Shown: piece after piece, positions 27,698 to 36,057 of the stretch
How the letters are laid out: the number at the start of each line of letters is the position of its first letter
Numbering within the stretch: position 1 is the first letter of the stretch
Source: Flavobacteriaceae bacterium
GTDB lineage: Bacteria; Bacteroidota; Bacteroidia; Flavobacteriales; Flavobacteriaceae
DNA length: 64,000 bases
Assembly: GCA_018402385.1 (NCBI GenBank)
Contig: JAGYJA010000011.1
Coordinates: 248,001 to 312,000 of the forward strand
Reading direction: 5' to 3'
The notes under the pieces: generated by a model
What the model was told of the DNA's origin: nothing
Databases searched by the model: none
Seen by the model: only the letters and a program-made list of their open reading frames with translations
Translations under genes and position numbers: made by a program

Positions 27698-28777
27698 ATG
27701 TTTACAATACTCGACAGGTATATCTTAAAAAAATACATAGGTACATTTTTGATGTTGCTTTTGTTGTTTATTCCCATTGGTATTACTGTAAATTTAGCTG
27801 AAAAGATTGGAAAGATACTTGAAAATGAAGTTCCACTTATTGAGGTCTTGATTTATTATGGTCACTTTACTATTTATTTTGCCAATTTGTTGTTTCCATT
27901 GTTTTTATTCCTTTCTGTGATATGGTTTACTTCAAAAATGGCCAATAATACTGAAATTGTGGCTATCTTGAGTAGTGGGATTTCTTATTATAGATTTTTA
28001 TTGCCCTATTTTGTGGGTGCCACAATTGTATGCATCGGTGCATTGATATTAGGGATGTATCTCGCTCCTGCAGCCAGTAAAGGATTCAATGAGTTTACTT
28101 ATGACTATCTTAAAAAGGGAAAGTCAGACAGGGAGCAGATTAACGTGTATAGACAAATCAATGAAAATGACTTTATTTATGTGAGTAATTTCAACGCTGC
28201 CAGTAGCACGGGAACTTATTTCACTTTGGAACACTTTGAAGAGAACGAGTTAAAATTTAAAATTTCAGCAAACAGAATAACTTATAATGAATCAGATTCT
28301 ACTTATACCTTATTCAATTATACAAAACGTAACATTGGTAAAGAAACAGATATCATTACTTCTCAATCAAAATTTGATACGATTTTCCCTTTTGAATTAG
28401 ATGATCTTACACCCGTAAACTACATAGCTGAAACATTGAATTACTCTGAATTGAATCAATTTATTGAAAAAGAGCGCTTGCGGGGCTCCTCAAATATTAA
28501 TAGATATGAGGTGGTGAGACAAAAAAAATGGAGTCTTCCTGTGAGTGCATACATATTGACATTGATTGCGGTGGCAGTTTCCTCAAAAAAGCGAAGAGGC
28601 GGTATGGGTGTGAACCTTGCTATTGGTATTTTAATTGGGATGATTTTTGTATTTTTTGACAAAGTTTTTGGCACAATGGCAGAGCAATCAGATTTTTCGC
28701 CGTTTGTTGCAACTTGGTTCCCCAATATGATTTTTGGTGCCCTTGCAATATATCTACTTTATGGTGCAAAACGATAA
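27698..28777 (+). CDS. LptF/LptG family permease of the lipopolysaccharide export ABC system
   Basis: 359 aa with three TM helices at the N-terminus (TFLMLLLLFIPIGITVN; YYGHFTIYFANLLFPLFLFL; ~FVGATIVCIGALILGMYL), a periplasmic beta-jellyroll of ~180 residues, and three TM helices at the C-terminus. The start ILDRYILKKYIGTF is the family signature. Either LptF or LptG; the sequence alone does not decide. Bridges LptB2 to LptC/A in LPS transport. Its last 17 bases overlap the next gene. Confidence 0.85.
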   Translation: MFTILDRYILKKYIGTFLMLLLLFIPIGITVNLAEKIGKILENEVPLIEVLIYYGHFTIYFANLLFPLFLFLSVIWFTSKMANNTEIVAILSSGISYYRFLLPYFVGATIVCIGALILGMYLAPAASKGFNEFTYDYLKKGKSDREQINVYRQINENDFIYVSNFNAASSTGTYFTLEHFEENELKFKISANRITYNESDSTYTLFNYTKRNIGKETDIITSQSKFDTIFPFELDDLTPVNYIAETLNYSELNQFIEKERLRGSSNINRYEVVRQKKWSLPVSAYILTLIAVAVSSKKRRGGMGVNLAIGILIGMIFVFFDKVFGTMAEQSDFSPFVATWFPNMIFGALAIYLLYGAKR

Positions 28778-29666
28778 ATTACTCAACTACCTTCACCTCC
28801 ATTTCATCGTTTTTATATGGGGGTTTACCGCTGTTCTTGGAGCACTCATAACACTTGAAGCAACCCCACTTGTGTGGTATCGAATGATCATCGCTTGTGG
28901 TTTAATTTATCTGTATATTGTTTGGAAAAAGATTAAACTAAAGTTTAAAACGCTCACACTATTAGGATTCTCAATTGCCGGACTCATCATTGCTTTGCAT
29001 TGGATTACTTTTTTTGCAGCTATTAAAGCTTCAAATGTCTCTGTTACTTTGGCGGTATTATCAACTGGCGCCTTTTTTACTTCTTTACTTGAGCCTCTTT
29101 TTTATAATCGAAAAATAATCTGGTATGAAGTACTCTTTGGACTATTTGTCATCCTTGGATTGTATATCATTTTTGATGTCGAAACACACTTCTTTCTCGG
29201 GATAATTCTTGCTTTATGTTCTGCTTTTTTAAGTGCTTTGTTTTCTGTTATAAACGGCAAGTTTGCTGTAAAATATCCCGCGACTTCCATTTCATTTTGG
29301 GAATTGCTTTTTGGCACACTTTGTATTACTGTTTTTCTATTTGCTTCAGAAAGCTTTGAGTTGTCATTTTTTGATGTCTCAAAAACAGACTGGTTATACC
29401 TATTTATATTAGCTTCAGCCTGTACTGCATATGCCTTTATAGCATCTGTACACGTAATGAAATGGATTAAGCCATACACTGTGATGTTGACCATCAATTT
29501 AGAACCTATTTATGGCATCATACTCGCCCTTATAATACTGGGCGATACAGAACATATGAGCAATCAGTTTTATTATGGTGCGTTGATTATTCTTGCAACA
29601 GTAATTCTAAATGGAATCATCAAAACGCAAAATAGAAGAAAATCCAAAAATATAATGGGTCACTAA
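28761..29666 (+). CDS. EamA family (DMT) transporter
   Basis: I use ATG 28761 ([15 protein letters not shown]); an in-frame ATG at 28734 would extend it further into the permease gene. About 301 aa with ten TM helices arranged as two EamA repeats, opening [17 protein letters not shown] and ending [14 protein letters not shown]. Substrate unknown; family members export amino acids or metabolites. Overlaps the permease gene, so probably cotranscribed. Confidence 0.82.
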   Translation: MVQNDKLLNYLHLHFIVFIWGFTAVLGALITLEATPLVWYRMIIACGLIYLYIVWKKIKLKFKTLTLLGFSIAGLIIALHWITFFAAIKASNVSVTLAVLSTGAFFTSLLEPLFYNRKIIWYEVLFGLFVILGLYIIFDVETHFFLGIILALCSAFLSALFSVINGKFAVKYPATSISFWELLFGTLCITVFLFASESFELSFFDVSKTDWLYLFILASACTAYAFIASVHVMKWIKPYTVMLTINLEPIYGIILALIILGDTEHMSNQFYYGALIILATVILNGIIKTQNRRKSKNIMGH

Positions 29667-29680
29667 TCAAACAAAGTTTT

Positions 29681-29688
29681 TATCTTTG
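29681..29688 (+). promoter_or_regulatory. -7 element (TATCTTTG) upstream of accA
   Basis: An exact TANNTTTG match 25 bases before the accA ATG; no clear -33 TTG. Confidence 0.4.
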
Positions 29689-29713
29689 TGCTACTTTACT
29701 AAAAACAAAACCA

Positions 29714-30667
29714 ATGGAATATCTTGATTTTGAACTTCCCATTAAAGAACTCAATGAACAACTGGAAAAATGTACTTTAATAGGCCAGGAAAGTGATGTT
29801 GACGTAACCGAAACCTGTAAGAAAATTGAAAAAAAGCTAGCAGAAACTAAAAAGGAAATATACAAAAAATTAACTCCTTGGCAACGTGTTCAGCTTTCCA
29901 GACATCCAGATCGACCCTATACATTAGATTATATAAGAGCAATCTGTGGAGACACATTCTTAGAACTTCACGGAGACCGCGGAGTGAAAGATGACAAAGC
30001 CATGATAGGTGGTTTAGGAAAAATTGGTGATCAAAGTTTTATGTTTGTGGGTCAACAAAAAGGATACAACACAAAAACACGTCAATACAGAAATTTTGGA
30101 ATGGCAAACCCTGAGGGTTACAGAAAAGCACTTCGTCTTATGAAGTCTGCTGAAAAATTTGGAATTCCTGTAGTAACCATCATTGACACACCCGGAGCAT
30201 ACCCCGGGCTGGAAGCAGAAGAACGCGGTCAAGGTGAGGCCATCGCACGAAATATTCTTGAAATGTCACGATTAAAAGTGCCAATTATTGTCGTAATAGT
30301 TGGTGAGGGAGCTAGTGGAGGCGCTCTTGGAATTGGGGTGGGTGACACCATTTTAATGCTCGAAAACACTTGGTATTCTGTAATCTCCCCTGAAAGTTGT
30401 TCTTCCATACTATGGCGCAGCTGGGAATTTAAAGAACAAGCCGCAGATGCTTTAAAACTCACAGCAAATGATATGAAAAAGAATAAACTCATAGATGTGA
30501 TTGTGAAAGAACCTCTTGGGGGAGCTCATAGCGACAGAGAAACAACTTTTAAAACGGTTTCCAAAGAAATTTTAAAGTCATTTGAACAATTAAAAAACTT
30601 ATCCCCAAAAGATTTAGTTGAAAAAAGAATGAATAAATATTTTGAGATGGGGGAGTACAAAGGCTAA
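29714..30667 (+). CDS. accA: Acetyl-CoA carboxylase carboxyltransferase subunit alpha
   Basis: 317 aa, normal AccA length. An N-terminal coiled coil precedes the crotonase-fold domain with [64 protein letters not shown] and [12 protein letters not shown]. It forms the carboxyltransferase with AccD and makes malonyl-CoA for fatty acid synthesis. Intact; followed by a terminator. Confidence 0.95.
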   Translation: MEYLDFELPIKELNEQLEKCTLIGQESDVDVTETCKKIEKKLAETKKEIYKKLTPWQRVQLSRHPDRPYTLDYIRAICGDTFLELHGDRGVKDDKAMIGGLGKIGDQSFMFVGQQKGYNTKTRQYRNFGMANPEGYRKALRLMKSAEKFGIPVVTIIDTPGAYPGLEAEERGQGEAIARNILEMSRLKVPIIVVIVGEGASGGALGIGVGDTILMLENTWYSVISPESCSSILWRSWEFKEQAADALKLTANDMKKNKLIDVIVKEPLGGAHSDRETTFKTVSKEILKSFEQLKNLSPKDLVEKRMNKYFEMGEYKG

Positions 30668-30691
30668 GTAGCTCTACTTTCAAACTTTTAC

Positions 30692-30724
30692 AAAAATCCG
30701 GTTCAAATGAATCGGATTTTTCTT
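30692..30724 (+). terminator. Rho-independent terminator of accA
   Basis: AAAAATCCG / CGGATTTTT stem (30692-30700 and 30713-30721) with a 12-base loop and T-rich tail. Confidence 0.75.
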
Positions 30725-30835
30725 TGGTTATTAACAATATTTTTAAGTTATTAACAGTTAAATTGTTGATGACCTGTTAAGAGTTCTGAATTTAAACAAA
30801 GACAATTATCTTAACATTTTATTTACATTCGCAAC

Positions 30836-32395
30836 ATGGAAAAAGTACAGCCTCACATAGAATATTCTTCAAAAAAATCCCAGGTGATTTCTTTGGAAAA
30901 AGGAAAGATACCACCTCAAGCTGTTGATTTAGAAGAAGTTGTACTTGGAGCAATGATGATTGATAAAAAAGGGGTAGATGAAATCATTGACCTCATTAAC
31001 CCTGATGTTTTTTATCGTGAAGCGCATCAACATATTTTTGCGGCCATTTTTCAACTCTTTAAAACCGGGCAACCCATTGACTTATTAACCGTTGCTTCCC
31101 AATTAAAGAAAGATGGGAATCTCGAAATCGTGGGAGGTGAATTTTATTTAATTCAGCTTACCCAAAAGGTGTCCTCATCGGCTCACATTGAATTTCATGC
31201 GCGCATCATTTTACAGAAATTTATTCAACGAAGTTTGATAAAAATTTCAAATGAAATTATTGAAGATTCCTATGATGAATCTACAGATGTATTTGACCTG
31301 CTGGATACTGCAGAATCAAAACTTTATGAAATTACACAAGGCAATATAAAGCGTTCATCAGAAACAGCTCAAAACCTGGTAATTCAAGCCAAAAAGAAAA
31401 TTGAAGAAATTGCAAATAAGAAAGGACTTTCGGGAGTACCATCAGGGTTTGATAAACTCGATAAACTTACTTCAGGTTGGCAACCCAGTGATTTAGTCAT
31501 AATTGCTGCACGACCGGGTATGGGTAAAACAGCTTTAACATTATCCATGGCAAGAAATATTGCGGTTATGAACCAAATTCCGGTGGCTTTTTTCTCTCTT
31601 GAAATGTCTTCAGTTCAATTAATTACTCGTTTAATTTCGTCTGAAACCGGGTTGAGTTCAGAAAAATTAAGAACCGGACAATTAGCAAAACACGAATGGG
31701 AACAACTCAATGTCAAAGTAAAAGATCTTGAAAAAGCGCCTTTGTTTATTGATGACACCCCATCCTTATCCATATTTGATCTTAGAGCAAAAGCAAGAAG
31801 ACTTGCGTCCCAACACGGGATAAAAATTATTTTTGTAGATTACCTGCAATTAATGACCGCCGGCGGAAGCCAAAAAGGTGGTGGAAACAGAGAGCAAGAA
31901 ATTTCAACCATTTCCAGAAACCTAAAAGCACTAGCAAAAGAACTTGATATTCCTGTTGTAGCACTTTCCCAGCTATCTCGTGCTGTTGAAACACGTGGAG
32001 GTTCAAAAAGACCGCTTCTATCAGACCTTAGAGAATCCGGGGCCATTGAGCAAGATGCCGATATCGTTTCATTTATATACAGACCCGAATATTACAAAAT
32101 TGATCAATGGGATGATGATGAACAATCACCCACTGAAGGCCAAGCAGAATTTATAGTCGCAAAACACAGAAATGGAGGTCTTGATGAAATACGATTAAAA
32201 TTTGTGGGTCACCTTGGTAAATTTGAAAATCTGGAAACGTTTGATTCACCTTTTGAGTTTCATTCAAGAATGAATAGTGCCGCAAACGATGACACCTTCA
32301 AGCCTGATAATTTACCACCACCAAACCAAGCCTTTGGCCCTGATAGTTTTGATGAACTTCCACCGGAGGATGATGATAATGGCATGCCGTTTTAG
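30836..32395 (+). CDS. dnaB: Replicative DNA helicase DnaB
   Basis: 519 aa. N-terminal domain ~25-130 (PPQAVDLEEVVLGAMMID) and RecA-like domain with Walker A ARPGMGKT (residues 225-232), FFSLEMSSVQL, Walker B FVDYLQLM, the LSQLSRAVETR motif and SDLRESGAIEQDAD. A long acidic, Pro-rich tail ends DDDNGMPF. No intein. Hexameric fork helicase loading primase. Starts a tight + strand series with the exported protein, neuB-like, tilS and dsbD genes. Confidence 0.95.
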   Translation: MEKVQPHIEYSSKKSQVISLEKGKIPPQAVDLEEVVLGAMMIDKKGVDEIIDLINPDVFYREAHQHIFAAIFQLFKTGQPIDLLTVASQLKKDGNLEIVGGEFYLIQLTQKVSSSAHIEFHARIILQKFIQRSLIKISNEIIEDSYDESTDVFDLLDTAESKLYEITQGNIKRSSETAQNLVIQAKKKIEEIANKKGLSGVPSGFDKLDKLTSGWQPSDLVIIAARPGMGKTALTLSMARNIAVMNQIPVAFFSLEMSSVQLITRLISSETGLSSEKLRTGQLAKHEWEQLNVKVKDLEKAPLFIDDTPSLSIFDLRAKARRLASQHGIKIIFVDYLQLMTAGGSQKGGGNREQEISTISRNLKALAKELDIPVVALSQLSRAVETRGGSKRPLLSDLRESGAIEQDADIVSFIYRPEYYKIDQWDDDEQSPTEGQAEFIVAKHRNGGLDEIRLKFVGHLGKFENLETFDSPFEFHSRMNSAANDDTFKPDNLPPPNQAFGPDSFDELPPEDDDNGMPF

Positions 32396-32450
32396 TTAAT
32401 TTCTACTAAAGGCCTATAGTTGATTTCAAAAACTTTTTTATCTTGCTGAG

Positions 32451-33707
32451 ATGAAAAAATTCACTCTTATTTTAATATTACTTTTCAGCCTTCAAGGTTT
32501 TGCTTCATATATTCTTATCCCAATGGATGCTGAAAGTCAACAAGAACACCTCAAAGCTTATGGGATTACTTATTGGGCTCTTGAAAAACAACAAAAAGTA
32601 CAATGGTTACTCAATTACAGGGGAGGTGCTTTTTTATTGCCCGATGTTGAGGAAATAAGAAGAGAGTGTCAAATAAGAGGGGTGAGTTTTGAAGTGCTTT
32701 CAACGGCACGCACAGAGCAAATACTGGAAGAAATAGAAAGTCCTTCTAAAAACATGAGTGCTATATTGCTTGAGAAAGCCCCTCGCATTGCCGTTTATTC
32801 ACCAAAAGGAAACTTGCCCTGGGATGATGCTGTAACTTTGGTTCTCACTTATGCAGAAATTCCTTATGATATTATCTATGATGAAGAGGTGCTTGAAGAT
32901 CAACTACTTTTATATGATTGGCTGCATTTACATCACGAAGACTTTACAGGACAGTATGGTAAATTTTACAGAGCTTATCGTAATGCTCCTTGGTATATTG
33001 AAGAAAAACGAAAAGCAGAAGAGTTGGCAACCAAATTAGGCTACAACAAAGTTTCTGAAGCAAAGTTGGCAGTGGCTCTTAAAATTAGAGATTATGTAGT
33101 GGGCGGAGGTTTTATGTTTGCTATGTGCAGTGCTACAGATTCCTTTGATATTGCTCTTGCTGCAGAAGGTGTTGATATTTGTGAGCCAATGTTTGATGGT
33201 GACCCCAGTGAGTCCAATTACCAAAGTAAAATAGATTTCAATAGCACATTTGCATTCACAGATTTTATTTTGGAGCGCGACCCAATGGTTTATGAGTTTA
33301 GTTCTATCGATATGACTACAAAACGAAACATTAAAAAAGAAGTAGATTACTTCTCATTGATGGATTACTCAGCAAAATGGGATCCCATACCCACCATGCT
33401 TGTGCAAAATCACACCTCCTTAGTTAAAGGTTTTTTTGGGCAAACAACTTCGTTTGACTCCAGCCAAATAAAATCAAATGTTCTTGTAATGGGTGAAAAT
33501 AAAACAAATCGGGAAGCAAAATACATTCACGGTATAAAAGGAAAAGGTTTTTTTACATTTTATGGAGGTCACGACCCAGAAGACTATCAACATCGGGTGG
33601 GAGATGCCCCCACTGAATTGGCTTTACACCCTTCCTCGCCCGGATATCGGTTGATTTTAAACAACGTTTTATTTCCCGCAGCCGAAAAGAAAAAGCAAAA
33701 AACTTAA
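32451..33707 (+). CDS. Exported conserved protein, commonly mislabelled asparagine synthetase B
   Basis: 418 aa with a signal peptide (MKKFTLILILLFSLQGFA) cleaved before SYILIPMDAE. The body begins HLKAYGITYWALEKQQKVQWLLNYRGG, a hallmark of a Bacteroidota family usually labelled asparagine synthetase B. The Cys-nucleophile N-terminus and SGGxDS-type PP-loop of true AsnB are absent, and the protein is exported, so I reject that function. The C-terminal half (FFGQTTSFD, HGIKGKGFFTFYGGHDPEDY) suggests a ThuA/glutamine-amidotransferase-like fold. Function unknown. 55 bases after dnaB. Confidence 0.7.
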   Translation: MKKFTLILILLFSLQGFASYILIPMDAESQQEHLKAYGITYWALEKQQKVQWLLNYRGGAFLLPDVEEIRRECQIRGVSFEVLSTARTEQILEEIESPSKNMSAILLEKAPRIAVYSPKGNLPWDDAVTLVLTYAEIPYDIIYDEEVLEDQLLLYDWLHLHHEDFTGQYGKFYRAYRNAPWYIEEKRKAEELATKLGYNKVSEAKLAVALKIRDYVVGGGFMFAMCSATDSFDIALAAEGVDICEPMFDGDPSESNYQSKIDFNSTFAFTDFILERDPMVYEFSSIDMTTKRNIKKEVDYFSLMDYSAKWDPIPTMLVQNHTSLVKGFFGQTTSFDSSQIKSNVLVMGENKTNREAKYIHGIKGKGFFTFYGGHDPEDYQHRVGDAPTELALHPSSPGYRLILNNVLFPAAEKKKQKT

Positions 33708-33716
33708 TTACCCGCT

Positions 33717-34730
33717 TTGAAAAAAAACCTTCCATTCCTCATTGCAGAAATAGCACAGGCTCATAGCGGAAGCATTGAAAAAGCACATGATTATATTGAT
33801 GCCGTGGCGACAACAGGTGTACAGGCCATCAAATTTCAAACCCATATAGCTGCTGCCGAAAGTAGTATCCACGAGCCCTTTCGCATCAAAATGCAAACTG
33901 AGGACAAAACACGTTTTGATTACTGGAAGCGAATGGAATTTAGTCTGCCTCAATGGAAAGAACTTAAAAAGCATTGTGACAAATTGGGCTTGGAGTTTAT
34001 GTCATCGCCTTTTAGTAATGCTGCCGTTGATTTACTTGAGGAAGTGGGGGTGAAGCGCTATAAAGTGGGTTCGGGCGAAGTGAATAATTTTTTATTACTT
34101 CAAAAAATAGCTTTAACAAAAAAACCGCTCATCCTTTCCAGCGGCATGAGCTCCTATGAAGAATTAGATAAAACAATTTCCTTCCTTAAAGCCCACCGGG
34201 TTGGTTTTTCAATTCTTCAATGTACCACTAGTTATCCCACAACACCAGAGAATTATGGGCTCAATGTTATTCAGGAATTAAAAGATCGGTATAAAGTCCC
34301 TGTGGGATATTCAGACCATTCTGCAAAAATTGAAACAGGAATAGCAGCCGTTTCTCTTGGAGCAGAAATTTTGGAATTTCATGTCAAATTAAATAATCAG
34401 GAAATAGGTCCAGACGCTTCATCTTCACTAACCATTGAAGAAGCATCAATTTTAGTTAAATCTTTGGGTAAAATCATAAAAGCTACTTATCCTCCCGTAG
34501 ATAAAAATGACAATTCACAATACCTTGAATTAAAAAACATCTTTGAAAAATCACTGGCAGTCAATAAAAATTTAAAAGCCGGTAATGTTCTAACATTTAA
34601 TGATTTGGAAGCCAAAAAACCAAAAGGATATGGAATCAATGCCTCTGAATTTCAGGAAGTTATTGGAAAGAGATTGAGACGAGATAAAAACCAATGGGAT
34701 TTCTTAACTTTGGACGATATTCTATTTTAA
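33717..34730 (+). CDS. N-acetylneuraminate/legionaminate-type synthase (NeuB family)
   Basis: 337 aa. NeuB TIM barrel (~5-245) with LIAEIAQAHSGSIEKAHDYI, AIKFQTH, FMSSPFS, VGSGEVNN, LSSGMSS, LQCTTSYPT and YSDHS, followed by a SAF/antifreeze-like domain (~275-337: SLAVNKNLKAGNVLTFNDLEAKKPKGYGI). It condenses phosphoenolpyruvate with an N-acyl sugar to a nine-carbon sialic-type sugar. TTG is the start, 9 bases after the previous stop; no in-frame ATG fits before the conserved core. No other sialic/legionaminic genes are in the window. Confidence 0.83.
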   Translation: MKKNLPFLIAEIAQAHSGSIEKAHDYIDAVATTGVQAIKFQTHIAAAESSIHEPFRIKMQTEDKTRFDYWKRMEFSLPQWKELKKHCDKLGLEFMSSPFSNAAVDLLEEVGVKRYKVGSGEVNNFLLLQKIALTKKPLILSSGMSSYEELDKTISFLKAHRVGFSILQCTTSYPTTPENYGLNVIQELKDRYKVPVGYSDHSAKIETGIAAVSLGAEILEFHVKLNNQEIGPDASSSLTIEEASILVKSLGKIIKATYPPVDKNDNSQYLELKNIFEKSLAVNKNLKAGNVLTFNDLEAKKPKGYGINASEFQEVIGKRLRRDKNQWDFLTLDDILF

Positions 34731-34737
34731 CCCCTTT

Positions 34738-36057
34738 ATGTTATCCACCTTTCAAAAGCACCTTGATAGCAGGTTTTCATTTCTTAAAAATGAAAAATTA
34801 TTGGTAGCATGCAGTGGTGGTTTAGACAGTGTTGTACTCACACACCTGTTAGTCAAAAATGGTTATGAGGTTTCTCTGGCACATTGTAACTTCTCTCTCC
34901 GCGGAAATGAAAGCGATACCGATTCCCAATTTGTTATCCAGCTTGCAAAAAAACTAGAACTTCCCATTTACACAGAAACTTTTGAAACAGAACAATTTGC
35001 TAATGATCAAGGTTTAAGCATTCAAATGGCTGCCCGCACTTTAAGATACCAATGGTTTGAAGAACTTTCAGAAGAATTAGAAATAAAATACATACTCACT
35101 GCCCATCATCTCGACGATGATTTAGAAACATTTTTGATCAATTTCTCTAGAGGAACCGGTATTAAAGGGCTCATGGGAATTCCACAGTATAACCATAAAA
35201 TTATAAGGCCGCTTCTTGAGTTTTCAAAGGAGGAAATAGTGGCTTTCGCCGAAAGGCAACAATTGAACTGGAGAGAAGACAGTAGTAATTTTTCAAACAA
35301 ATACCTTCGAAATGCTTTGCGACTTGATGTCATACCAAAATGGAAAGAGGTAACTCCAGATTTACTTCAAAACTATAAAACAACTCGTGAACATCTAAAA
35401 AACAGTCAGTTGTTAATTGAAGATTATGTTGCATTGATTTTTACTTATGTTGTAGAAGAAACAAAAGAAGGCTACAGGCTTTCAGTTTCAAAGATGAAAA
35501 AACTTCCCAATTCAAAAGCACTTTTGTATGAGCTTTTAATACCATTTGGTTTTACAGCCTGGGATGATATTCACAAGCTTCTGGATGCTCAAGCTGGGAA
35601 GCAAATTGCTTCAAAGACCCACATACTTTTGAAGGATCGTGATTTTTTAATTCTGGAAACAATTTCCAAAACCAATTCAAAAAATGAGCTAAAAGAGTTT
35701 CAAATTTCAATGAATTCTAAATCCATTAAGACGCCCATTAAATTAACTTTTGAGACGGTAAATTCATTTGAAAATGTGTCTTCAGAGGTGATTTTTGTAG
35801 ATGCCGACCTTTTGAGATTTCCTTTAAAATTAAGGAAATGGGAAGAAGGAGATGTTTTTTACCCTTTTGGTTTCAACGGAAAAAAGAAATTAAGTAAGCT
35901 TTTTAAAGATGAAAAGTTATCTTTGCTAGCTAAGAAAAAAATCTGGTTGCTTGTTAGTGATGATAAAATTGTTTGGGTAATTGGACTGCGAGCCGACAAT
36001 AGATTTAAAGTAACATCAAAAACCAATACTATTTTAAAAATTCAGCTTCAAAAATGA
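34738..36057 (+). CDS. tilS: tRNA(Ile)-lysidine synthase
   Basis: 439 aa. PP-loop ACSGGLDSVVL (SGGLDS at 26-31), then AHCNFSLRGNESD, TAHHLDDDLETFLINFSRG and a C-terminal TilS domain (FKDEKLSLLAKKKIWLLV). Makes lysidine-34 on tRNA-Ile(CAU), essential for AUA decoding. 7 bases after the neuB-like gene; its stop overlaps the dsbD start (ATGA). Confidence 0.93.
   Translation: MLSTFQKHLDSRFSFLKNEKLLVACSGGLDSVVLTHLLVKNGYEVSLAHCNFSLRGNESDTDSQFVIQLAKKLELPIYTETFETEQFANDQGLSIQMAARTLRYQWFEELSEELEIKYILTAHHLDDDLETFLINFSRGTGIKGLMGIPQYNHKIIRPLLEFSKEEIVAFAERQQLNWREDSSNFSNKYLRNALRLDVIPKWKEVTPDLLQNYKTTREHLKNSQLLIEDYVALIFTYVVEETKEGYRLSVSKMKKLPNSKALLYELLIPFGFTAWDDIHKLLDAQAGKQIASKTHILLKDRDFLILETISKTNSKNELKEFQISMNSKSIKTPIKLTFETVNSFENVSSEVIFVDADLLRFPLKLRKWEEGDVFYPFGFNGKKKLSKLFKDEKLSLLAKKKIWLLVSDDKIVWVIGLRADNRFKVTSKTNTILKIQLQK

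Noticed and set aside
28734-28760. Upstream ATG of the EamA transporter
   Set aside because: Adds nine residues inside the preceding gene; [11 protein letters not shown] is a more natural N-terminus.
32451-33707. Asparagine synthetase B function
   Set aside because: Exported, with no N-terminal Cys and no PP-loop.
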